Source of the DNA: CAVPLM01 sp963713545
GTDB lineage: Bacteria; Actinomycetota; Thermoleophilia; RBG-16-64-13
DNA length: 64,000 nucleotides
NCBI GenBank assembly: GCA_963713545.1
Contig: CAVQME010000009.1
Location: 62,001 to 126,000 of the forward strand
Direction: 5' to 3'
Position 1 is the stretch's first letter; each line of letters begins with the position of its first letter. Made by a program: the position numbers and the translations under genes. Below are positions 56,963-64,000 of the stretch, in pieces. The notes under the pieces are model-generated. The model was not told the DNA's origin, searched no databases, and saw nothing but the letters and a program-made list of their open reading frames with translations.

Positions 56963-58495
56963 CTAGGTGCAGGGAACCATTTCAAAGACGTGGCAACCCC
57001 AGGGCGGCATGTCGAGGTACAACCCCGGCTCCACCAGTCCGCCCCCCTCCCGTTTGTAGGTGATGTCGTTCAGCAGGTCGCGCAGCGTCCAGCGTTCCCC
57101 GGCCAGGTCGCTGAACGGCGGAGAGACGTAGCACTGACTCTGGTGGTCGGAGAAGTTGACGACGATCACGAACCTGTCGCCCAGGTCACCCCGCCACCCT
57201 TGGGCTACGAAGCTCTCGTGGGTCCAGTTGCCGTCCCACGCCGGCCGGCAATCGAGCACGGTCCACATGCCCTCGCGCAACCCGGGGTTTCGCAGGCAGG
57301 CAAGCAGCGACCGATAGAAGGCCCGCAACTCCTCGTCCACGGGCTCGAGCGGTCGCCGGCAGAGATGCACGGGTAGGCGGATCTTGGCTCCCTCCAGCTG
57401 TCCCTGATGGAGGAACCGCAGCCCTGGGCAGAGGAACGCGATGACCGCGGCCGCCTTGTGCTTCTCGAGAGAGAAGGTCGCGGCGGCCCTGGGCTCGTCG
57501 TGGTTCTCGAGGAACCGGGCCGAATGCTCCTGGAAGTCCATGTGCGCGTGAAGGTGATCGCGCACCTTGGGGACGTCGCCCTCCACCAGCCGGTCGTACA
57601 GCCGCTTGTCGTAGGTGAAGTCGAAGCCCTGTCGCTGGAGCTCCCATTCGAGGTCCCAATAGACCTCGGCCATGAACAAGAAGCCAGGGTGATCCGCCTT
57701 GATCTTCGCGATCGCGTCCGGCCAGAAGGGCTCGGTGGGTATCCCCCAGGTACGCTCGAACACCTCCGGCAGGATCAGCATGGCCATGTCGCAGCGCACC
57801 CCATCGCACCGTTCGGCCACTCGGCCGAGTTCGGCCAGCATGGCTTCCCGGAGCGCCGGGTTTCCGTAGTCGAGTTGCAGCGTGTCCGGCCAGCCGTCGA
57901 AATAGGGGTCGCGCCCGTAGGCCAGCACCGCGTCGCCCACCTTGCAGAAGTTGTGGGGCTCGCGAGCGATGTCTTCCTCGCTGCCGCGGACGTAGTGGTC
58001 GGGATGCTGCATGGCCCAGGGGTGGTCGGGGGCCGTGTGATTCGGGACGAAATCGAGGATCAGCCGCAGGCCTCGCTCGTGTAGGCGGGCACGGAGGCGT
58101 CCAAGTGCCTCGTCGCCTCCGAGCGTAGCCGACACTTCGTAACCCGTGATCGCGAAGCACGATCCGCAGATGTCGTCCTCGCTCAAGTCGGGGAGCACCC
58201 GGGCAAACTCCTCCCGCCACGCCGGGTTGCTGCGCGACACGGCCCGCCCCGCGGCGCCGGTCTGCCAGACACCGAGGAAGTAGACCAGGTCCACGCCCGC
58301 CGCGACCCAGCCATCGAGGTCGCTGTCGGGCACATCGTCCAGAGTGGCCGGGCGGCCGAGGTCTCGGGAGAGGTCATTGAGCCAGGTCCGGGTGTTGACC
58401 TGGTAGAGAAGGGGGTTGTGACCCGGCCGGGGCGCCTGGGTCGCCGCCCGCCTGGGTACCGGCCGGGGCGCCGGCTCGGTGCCGGAGGCGCTCAT
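56963..58495 (-). CDS. GH13 alpha-amylase family glycoside hydrolase/transglycosidase
   Basis: 510 aa. Seen: region I DFVPNH (148-153), nucleophile Asp236 in VRCDMAM, acid/base Glu277 in MAEVYWD and Asp333 in ENHDEP. It acts on alpha-glucosides; lack of a signal peptide places it in the cytoplasm. Its stop is 1 base from the inverted-repeat element. The start overlaps the GH63 stop by four bases, so the two enzymes are coupled. Confidence 0.9.
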   Translation of the reverse strand: MSASGTEPAPRPVPRRAATQAPRPGHNPLLYQVNTRTWLNDLSRDLGRPATLDDVPDSDLDGWVAAGVDLVYFLGVWQTGAAGRAVSRSNPAWREEFARVLPDLSEDDICGSCFAITGYEVSATLGGDEALGRLRARLHERGLRLILDFVPNHTAPDHPWAMQHPDHYVRGSEEDIAREPHNFCKVGDAVLAYGRDPYFDGWPDTLQLDYGNPALREAMLAELGRVAERCDGVRCDMAMLILPEVFERTWGIPTEPFWPDAIAKIKADHPGFLFMAEVYWDLEWELQRQGFDFTYDKRLYDRLVEGDVPKVRDHLHAHMDFQEHSARFLENHDEPRAAATFSLEKHKAAAVIAFLCPGLRFLHQGQLEGAKIRLPVHLCRRPLEPVDEELRAFYRSLLACLRNPGLREGMWTVLDCRPAWDGNWTHESFVAQGWRGDLGDRFVIVVNFSDHQSQCYVSPPFSDLAGERWTLRDLLNDITYKREGGGLVEPGLYLDMPPWGCHVFEMVPCT

Positions 58496-61278
58496 ACCTC
58501 CACCTCTTCCTCCGCCAATCCGTAGGCCAGCCTCTTGGCGGACTCGCCGCTGCGGACAGCTTCCTTGGTGAAGGTGGCGGACATGCGCAAGAAGCGCGCC
58601 ACCACTCCGGTCCAGCCGGTCTGGTGGCTGGCGCCCAGACCGGCCCCGTTATCGCCGTGGAAGTACTCGTAGAACAGGATGTAGTCCCGCCAGTGGGGGT
58701 CTGTCTGGAACTTCTCCGCTCCGCCAAAGACGGGACGACGGCCGTCGGCGTCCCGCAGGAAGATCGCCGACGAGCGGCGCATGATCTCCATAGCCGCGTC
58801 GAAAAGCGTAGCCTGGACTCCCGAACCGGTGGGGCATTCGATGGTGAAGTCGTCGCCGTAGTAGCTATAGAGGGTGAGAAGCGCCCGGACCAGCAGCGCG
58901 CTGGTGGGGAACCAGATGGGCCCGCGCCAGTTCGAGTTACCGCCGAACATACCGGTGTCGGACTCGGCGGGGAGATATCCCACCCGGAACTCCTGGCCGT
59001 TCGTCCCGAAGACGTAGGGATGCTCGAGATGGTATCTGGACAGCGACCTCACCCCATACGGACTGAGAAATTCGTCCTCGTCCAGAAGCCGGGCCAGGAC
59101 CAGTCGGAGCTTCTCCTCGTTGAGAAGCGCGAGGAGGTGACGGCCGTCTTTGACGGCCGGCGACGCGATGTTGGCCACGAGCTCGGGATGGTTCTGCGTG
59201 AACCAGACGGCTCGTTCTCTGAACTTGGGCAGCTTCTCCAAGCCCTCATGGGGGAAGACGCTGCTCGCGCACAGCGAGAGCAGTCCGACCAAAGAGCGCA
59301 CTTTCAAACGAGTGGCTGAGCCGTCGGGCAGGCGGAGGAGATCGTAGAAGAAGCCATCTTCCGGGTCCCACATCTCGTCTTCGTGCTCGCCCATGCGGTC
59401 CATCGCTCCGGCGATCCACAGGAAGTGCTCGTAGAACTTGCAGGCCAGTAGCTCGTACGCCGGGTTGGCGATGGCCAGCTTCACTGCCATCGACAGCATG
59501 TTCTGGCAGAAGAAGGCCATCCAGGCAGTGCCGTCTGCCTGCTCGAGGTAACCTCCTGTAGGCAGGGGGGCGCTCCGATCGAACACACCGATATTGTCCA
59601 GGCCGAGGAAGCCGCCCTCGAAGACGTTACTGCCGGTACGGTCTTTGCGGTTGACCCACCAGGTGAAGGTCATGAGCAGCTTGACGAACATCCGCTCGAG
59701 GAACTCCAGGTCCCCCTCGCCGTTTATCTCCCGCTCGAGGTTGAACAGGAACTCAGCGGCCCAGGCATGCACCGGCGGGTTCACATCGCCGAAGTCCCAC
59801 TCGTAGGCGGGTAGCTGACCGTTGGGGTGCATGTAGTTCTCGCTGAGCATGAGTTCGAGCTGCTGCTTGGCGAAGTCCAGGTCAACCACCGAGAGGGCTA
59901 TGGTGTGGAAGGCCAGGTCCCAGGCGGCGAACCATGGGTATTCCCATTTGTCCGGCATGGAGATGATGTCCTGGTTCACCATATGGAACCAGTTGGAGTT
60001 GCGGGTAGGGGGCTTCGGACCCCCTTCCTTCTTGGCCCCGCGGTCGCGCAGCCACCGATCGACGTCGTAGGTATAGCACTGCTTGGTCCACAGCATCCCG
60101 GCCATCGCCTGGCGCATGACCAATGCTCCGTCCTCGCCGAGCTCGGGCGGAGTGAGAGCGGCGTAGAAGTCGTCGGCCTCGGCCTCGCGGGCGGAGAAGA
60201 TGGCGTCGAAGTCAGAGCCGATCGAAGCTTCGGCGCCAGGTGCGTCGCCCTTGGCTGGCTCGCCATCCCCGGCCCGCAGTCTGAGGCGTAGAACGGAGCT
60301 GTCGCCAGGTGCGATAGTCACCAGGTAGTGGGCGGCGGCCTTGGTGCCTTCACCTTCGGGGTTCACCGCGTCCTCGGCGCCGGCCACCACATAGTCGTTT
60401 ATGCCGTCCTTGACATACTTCGTCGTGCTGGGAGTGCCGAAGACTCGCTGGGTGTTGGTCTCGTTGTTCACCACGAGGAACTGGGGATCGCCCTCGCAGG
60501 CGAGGTAGTAGGTCCCCAGGAGGGAGTGCTGGGCCTCCAGAGTCCGGCATGATGCCGCGCCCGATTTGCCCCCGGCCGCCCGCGATTTCCCCGACGGGGC
60601 AGGCAGCGTGCGGATCCGCGGCCGGGGCTCGTCCTCGGGCAGGTGCCACCACGTGTTGCGGAACCAGAGTGTGGGCAGCAGGACCAACACCGCCGGCTCC
60701 GGACCGCGGTTCCAGGCCGTCACCCGGATGAGGAGGTCGTCGGGGGAGGCCTTCGCATACTCCACGAACACGTCGAAATAGCGGTCTTCGTCGAAGACAC
60801 CCGTGTTGATGAGCTCGTACTCCTGCTCGTGCCGGCCGCGGGACGCGTTGGTCCGCACCAGGTCGTCGTAGGGAAAGGCGGATTGAGGATACTTGTACAG
60901 ATACTTCATGTAGGAATGGGTGGGTGTGGAGTCCAGGTAGTAGTAGTACTCCTTGACGTCCTCTCCGTGGTTTCCCTCGCTGTTGGTGAGCCCGAAGAGG
61001 CGTTCCTTGATGATGGGATCGACCCCGTTCCAGAGGGCCAGGGCGAAACAGAGATTCTGCTTGTCGTCCGAGACGCCCGCTATCCCATCCTCACCCCAGA
61101 GATACGCCCGAGACCGGGCCTGATCATGGGTGAAGTAGCTCCACGCATCGCCCGTCTCGCTGTAGTCCTCGCGTACGGTCCCCCATTGGCGCTCGGATAG
61201 ATAGGGGCCCCACTTGCGCCAGGGCACTCCTGTCTCCTTAGTCTCACGCAAGCGCTTGTTTTCGACTGCTTCGCCCAT
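58492..61278 (-). CDS. GH63-like glucosidase (mannosyl-oligosaccharide-glucosidase family)
   Basis: 928 aa. Seen: a WGPYLSERQWGTVREDYSE start and ENYMHPNGQLPAYEWDFGDV with its catalytic Asp/Glu set, matching the large cytoplasmic GH63 relatives of bacteria. It hydrolyses terminal alpha-glucose or alpha-mannose-type units, perhaps of compatible solutes or storage oligosaccharides. GGAGA lies before the ATG. Confidence 0.87.
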   Translation of the reverse strand: MGEAVENKRLRETKETGVPWRKWGPYLSERQWGTVREDYSETGDAWSYFTHDQARSRAYLWGEDGIAGVSDDKQNLCFALALWNGVDPIIKERLFGLTNSEGNHGEDVKEYYYYLDSTPTHSYMKYLYKYPQSAFPYDDLVRTNASRGRHEQEYELINTGVFDEDRYFDVFVEYAKASPDDLLIRVTAWNRGPEPAVLVLLPTLWFRNTWWHLPEDEPRPRIRTLPAPSGKSRAAGGKSGAASCRTLEAQHSLLGTYYLACEGDPQFLVVNNETNTQRVFGTPSTTKYVKDGINDYVVAGAEDAVNPEGEGTKAAAHYLVTIAPGDSSVLRLRLRAGDGEPAKGDAPGAEASIGSDFDAIFSAREAEADDFYAALTPPELGEDGALVMRQAMAGMLWTKQCYTYDVDRWLRDRGAKKEGGPKPPTRNSNWFHMVNQDIISMPDKWEYPWFAAWDLAFHTIALSVVDLDFAKQQLELMLSENYMHPNGQLPAYEWDFGDVNPPVHAWAAEFLFNLEREINGEGDLEFLERMFVKLLMTFTWWVNRKDRTGSNVFEGGFLGLDNIGVFDRSAPLPTGGYLEQADGTAWMAFFCQNMLSMAVKLAIANPAYELLACKFYEHFLWIAGAMDRMGEHEDEMWDPEDGFFYDLLRLPDGSATRLKVRSLVGLLSLCASSVFPHEGLEKLPKFRERAVWFTQNHPELVANIASPAVKDGRHLLALLNEEKLRLVLARLLDEDEFLSPYGVRSLSRYHLEHPYVFGTNGQEFRVGYLPAESDTGMFGGNSNWRGPIWFPTSALLVRALLTLYSYYGDDFTIECPTGSGVQATLFDAAMEIMRRSSAIFLRDADGRRPVFGGAEKFQTDPHWRDYILFYEYFHGDNGAGLGASHQTGWTGVVARFLRMSATFTKEAVRSGESAKRLAYGLAEEEVEV

Positions 61279-61411
61279 GGCCCTTCTCTCCTAAGAGTGC
61301 TCTACTAAGTTGCAGGATTCCCCTGACTGTGGGCGCTCGAAACCCCGCCTGCGCGTCGGTCCTGGTCCGCCGGCCAGAAGCGCGACGGCTGTCGCCAGGC
61401 CGGTCCGCCAC

Positions 61412-61447
61412 AAAAAAAGGAAGGCCGGCCTTTGGGGGCCGGCCTTC
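61412..61447 (-). terminator. Rho-independent terminator after the SHOCT lipoprotein gene
   Basis: An 11-bp stem (61420-61430 and 61437-61447) followed on the minus strand by seven T (61412-61418 read as A on plus). This is the clearest intrinsic terminator in the window, 32 bases after the stop at 61479. Confidence 0.9.
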
Positions 61448-61478
61448 AGTCGCGCCGTCTCTTTGTCGCGGTCGGGTC

Positions 61479-61931
61479 CTAGACCATGGCCTTCCGCTTG
61501 AGCTCCTGGAACTCCTCCTCGGTGATGGCGCCCGAGTCTTTGAGTGCCTGTGCTTTGGCGATCTCCTCGGCCGCAGAGTACCCGGCCGCTCGCTTCTGCC
61601 GCGCCTGGGCCTCATCGATCATCTGCTTGTCCTGCTCGGTCATCTTGGGTCGGGCGATCATGTAGACCAGAAGGCCTACCAGCGGGATGAAGATCAGGAA
61701 GATGACCCAGCCCGCTTTGGCCCCGCCGCCGATGTCGTTCCGACGAAAGATGTCGGAGAAGACCGTGATGAAGATCCAGATGTAGATCATCCAGAAGAAG
61801 AACACAGCCATAGTCCATAGAACGCTGCCGGTTCCCCACTGGTTGACTTGCGGGCCGCACCCCGTAAGGGTGAGCAACAGGATGCCGATCAACAGAACTG
61901 GGAAGAACCACCGCTTCAGGACTTGCTTCAT
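61479..61931 (-). CDS. Lipoprotein with PLDc_N-like membrane domain and SHOCT tail
   Basis: 150 aa with AAAGGG upstream. Seen: lipobox LTGC with Cys25, two membrane segments (VLWTMAVFFFWMIYIWIFI and WVIFLIFIPLVGLLVYMIA), then the SHOCT helix pair EEIAKAQALKDSGAITEEEF. Last gene of a three-gene operon. Family functions are unknown, often linked with envelope stress. Confidence 0.85.
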   Translation of the reverse strand: MKQVLKRWFFPVLLIGILLLTLTGCGPQVNQWGTGSVLWTMAVFFFWMIYIWIFITVFSDIFRRNDIGGGAKAGWVIFLIFIPLVGLLVYMIARPKMTEQDKQMIDEAQARQKRAAGYSAAEEIAKAQALKDSGAITEEEFQELKRKAMV

Positions 61932-61962
61932 AACCCCACCCTTTCTCTTGGACTTTGATCGG

Positions 61963-62337
61963 CTACAATCCTAGCAGCTTGGCCTTCGCGGCTGCGAACT
62001 CTTCCGGCGACAGGATGCCTGCCTGCTGCATCTCGGCGAGTTGCTGGAGCTGCGCCATGGTGTCGGGAGCCGCCGCGGCCGCCGGGGCGGCAGCTGGTGG
62101 CGGCGCCATGGCCTGCTGCTGGGCTACGGCTGCGGCTGCAGCTTGCGCGGCAGCGGCCTCCATGGCGGCTTGCTGCTCCTGCGCCTGATAGGCGGCCAAT
62201 TCCTGCTGATCGGCGGCCGCTTGCTGCTGACCGGCGGCCTTCGTCTGCTGATGGTGGCTCACCGCCCCAACTGTTCCAGCTACCACGGCGGTCGTGGCCG
62301 CCACTCTCACCAGGCCGGGTCCTCTTCTGCGCCTCAT
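61963..62337 (-). CDS. Ala/Gln-rich membrane protein with SHOCT tail
   Basis: 124 aa with AAAGGAG upstream. Seen: one N-terminal membrane segment (VRVAATTAVVAGTVGAVS), a long Ala/Gln-rich helical part and the SHOCT end AEMQQAGILSPEEFAAAKAK. Middle gene of the operon. Confidence 0.82.
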   Translation of the reverse strand: MRRRRGPGLVRVAATTAVVAGTVGAVSHHQQTKAAGQQQAAADQQELAAYQAQEQQAAMEAAAAQAAAAAVAQQQAMAPPPAAAPAAAAAPDTMAQLQQLAEMQQAGILSPEEFAAAKAKLLGL

Positions 62338-62371
62338 CCTTGGTCTCCTTTCAGTTCAGTGGTAGTCAGTG

Positions 62372-62794
62372 TCAGCCCGCGTCCGCGTAGTCGATGGCCG
62401 CCTGCACCAGCTCGTAGGGGATGCGGTTCGAGCCGACGAGGACGCCGCCCGCTTCTCGCACAGTGTCGGCGAATCTCCGGGCCCAGAGGTTCTCCCAGAT
62501 GAGCACCGCGGCTGAACTATTGGGTTCGAGCTCGTCGGCGATGAACATGAGGTCCTCTTCGTTTATGAGATCGCCGATGGCCTTTTCAAACGCGAAGGCT
62601 TCCGCCTCCTCGGTGGCCAGCTCTTCGAACTCAAATGCCATCACCGAACCATCCGCATCTTTCTTGACGAAGGCTAGGTCCATCACCCGGATGGTGCCGT
62701 TGTCTACTAGATCCCCCAGAGCAGGAAGGATCTCTCCCTTGAACTTGTTCCCCGGAAACCCGATCACGATGTATTCAACGGGCCCCAACGACAT
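62372..62794 (-). CDS. DUF6325 family protein
   Basis: 140 aa. Seen: LGPVEYIVIGFPGNKFKGEI, RVMDLAFVKKDADGSV and DELEPNSSAAVLIWENLWAR, the DUF6325/DUF1269-like pattern. First gene of the operon with the two SHOCT genes. Probable envelope-associated helper; function unknown. The 235-base gap to the regulator gene holds nothing I recognise. Confidence 0.85.
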   Translation of the reverse strand: MSLGPVEYIVIGFPGNKFKGEILPALGDLVDNGTIRVMDLAFVKKDADGSVMAFEFEELATEEAEAFAFEKAIGDLINEEDLMFIADELEPNSSAAVLIWENLWARRFADTVREAGGVLVGSNRIPYELVQAAIDYADAG

Positions 62795-63029
62795 AATTTT
62801 GCCTCGCTTTCCTCCGTAGTGCTTATGAGAACGTGTTCCATCGCGTGCCGCGTGAACAGCCTAGCACCGCGAGTCCAGATTCATTGTAAGAGATGCCCGG
62901 AAGCTCGGGAAGCACCATAAGGGGCTAATGATGGTGCAGCCGGTAGGCTAAAATACGCCGTCGCCGGCTTCAAGCCGAAGACTCCTCAGAGGTGCGGTCA
63001 CTGCCGATCAAGATGCGGGCTGCCGAAAC

Positions 63030-64000
63030 ATGAGAACCACGGGCGGTATCCTACGTCCGAAGCTGCGGCCGCCGCGGCTGGGGCCGGATCGGTTGGAACG
63101 GCAACGGCTGCTCGCCCGGCTGGACCAGGGGCTGACCGGACAGTTCACCTTGGTCGCGGCCCCGGCGGGCTATGGCAAGACGACGCTGCTCGCCCAATGG
63201 ATCAGGTATCAAGATCTGCCTTCGGCCTGGCTGGCACTGGACGAGGGGGACAACGAGCCCAGCCTCCTCTTGGAAGAGCTGGCCGCAGCGGTCAGGACCG
63301 TGTTTCCCGACTCCTGCCAGGGCATCAGCTCCCTGCTCGGCCGTCCAGGGCTCCCATCCCTCGAGATAATGACTCGGGAGTTCGCAAACGATCTGGATGA
63401 CCTTGATGAGTTCATCTTGGTGCTTGATGATTGCCACAACCTGAAGGACCCGCGCGTCCTCGAGATCCTCCGCCGCCTCACCTACCAGCCCCCCGCCTCA
63501 CTCCACCTGGTTCTCTCGTGCCGGGCGGACCCCCTACTGCCCCTCGGCGCCCTACGCGGGCGGGGGCTTCTGCAGGAGATCCGGGCTGCCGACCTCCGCT
63601 TCAATTACGAGGAAGCGGAGGCATACCTTGATCAAGTATTCGAGCGGCCTTTGACGGAGAGTCAGCTGAAGTCGCTGCTCGATCGGACAGAAGGCTGGAT
63701 TGCCGGCCTGCATCTGGCCGTGCTCTCGCTTGTGGGTCGGGAGGATTTCGAAAAGGGCATCCGAGAGTTCGCCGGCAGCGACCGCTACATCGCCGACTAC
63801 CTCATGGACGAGCTTTGGACCCGGCTCGATCCGACGGTTAGAGAGTACCTTCTGGCCACTTCGATCCTTGACCGCGTGTCTGCGCCGCTGGGCAGGGCGG
63901 TCATCGGTGAGGGGGCTATCGACTTCATCGAAGGGCGTTCCATCCTGGAGTGGTTGGAAGAAGCGAACCTCTTCGTGGTCTCTGTTGACGAGCAGCGGGA
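63030..64000 (+). CDS. MalT-like LuxR-family transcriptional activator, N-terminal part (runs off window)
   Basis: 323 codons without a stop from the ATG at 63030 to the edge. Seen: PKLRPPRLGPDRLERQRLL, Walker A APAGYGKTT near residue 45, Walker B FILVLDDCH near 130, and SCRADPLLPLGALRGRGLLQEIRAADL, the STAND-type ATPase part of MalT regulators. The TPR and LuxR-type HTH ends lie outside. No strong Shine-Dalgarno before the ATG. Confidence 0.9.
   Translation, partial: MRTTGGILRPKLRPPRLGPDRLERQRLLARLDQGLTGQFTLVAAPAGYGKTTLLAQWIRYQDLPSAWLALDEGDNEPSLLLEELAAAVRTVFPDSCQGISSLLGRPGLPSLEIMTREFANDLDDLDEFILVLDDCHNLKDPRVLEILRRLTYQPPASLHLVLSCRADPLLPLGALRGRGLLQEIRAADLRFNYEEAEAYLDQVFERPLTESQLKSLLDRTEGWIAGLHLAVLSLVGREDFEKGIREFAGSDRYIADYLMDELWTRLDPTVREYLLATSILDRVSAPLGRAVIGEGAIDFIEGRSILEWLEEANLFVVSVDEQR

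Noticed and set aside
1..64000. tRNA, rRNA, transposase, integrase or phage genes
   Set aside because: None of the typical sequences was seen on either strand; this is a reading by eye and not a covariance-model scan.

Overview
The window is a GC-rich, densely coded stretch of bacterial chromosome. It holds 64 gene calls (62 apparently intact or running off an edge, two broken), no rRNA or tRNA gene that I can see, and no phage, transposase, plasmid or CRISPR genes. Several traits point to an uncultivated, probably anaerobic or microaerophilic member of the Actinomycetota, with Chloroflexota as the alternative: Tat and lipoprotein exports with Thr/Ser-rich linkers, SLH (S-layer) domains, rubrerythrin, DMSO-reductase-family enzymes, a MalT-like LuxR regulator, DUF6325/SHOCT and DUF2089 operons, and high GC. 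That placement is an inference from gene content only.

Layout. 1-0.5 kb: start of a DEAD-box RNA helicase. 0.7-11.8 kb: a catabolic block with a CocE/NonD hydrolase, an amidohydrolase, a TetR regulator with an odd start, a remnant of a second CocE gene, a Tat-exported branched-chain-amino-acid-type binding lipoprotein, a close relative of the pyrogallol-phloroglucinol transhydroxylase large subunit, a metallo-beta-lactamase-fold hydrolase, a lipoprotein and a second amidohydrolase. 11.9-17.3 kb: two aminotransferase/MFS exporter pairs in mirror-image order around overlapping divergent starts. 17.3-36.5 kb: mostly housekeeping and small membrane genes (CRP-like sensor, DUF454, DUF1295, thioredoxin reductase, RlmA-type methyltransferase, diacylglycerol kinase family, GNAT, YidB-like, D-Ala-D-Ala carboxypeptidase, cyclophilin, archaeal-type ornithine cyclodeaminase, CHASE4-GAF-GGDEF-HD-GYP sensor, flavodoxin, rubrerythrin).

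36.7-47.9 kb is the most distinctive region. Three secreted or lipoprotein genes, two of them with SLH anchors, carry a C-terminal domain resembling the sulfite-oxidase molybdopterin fold. They face a fourth relative that leads into a WtpABC tungstate/molybdate transporter. An iron alcohol dehydrogenase, an ABM-domain protein, DUF169, a MoaF-like protein and a PadR regulator with a perfect 18-bp palindrome upstream follow. 48.0-53.9 kb: a GT39-type mannosyltransferase, a DUF2089/membrane/SHOCT-like operon with a near-consensus promoter, and a four-gene operon of exported surface proteins, one unusually rich in Tyr and Met. 54.1-64 kb: an orphan molybdopterin oxidoreductase with a HEAT-repeat neighbour, coupled GH13/GH63 glycosidases, a DUF6325-SHOCT-SHOCT operon, and the start of a MalT-like transcriptional activator.

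How the parts fit. Three separate loci imply heavy Mo/W use: the transhydroxylase homologue, the second DMSO-reductase-family enzyme, and the WtpABC/MoaF region, which could supply their metal and cofactor. The first 12 kb look like a route for hydroxylated aromatic acids: decarboxylase-like amidohydrolases plus transhydroxylase, with uptake by the binding protein and control by TetR. All functions are read from motifs and remembered family features, without database searches.
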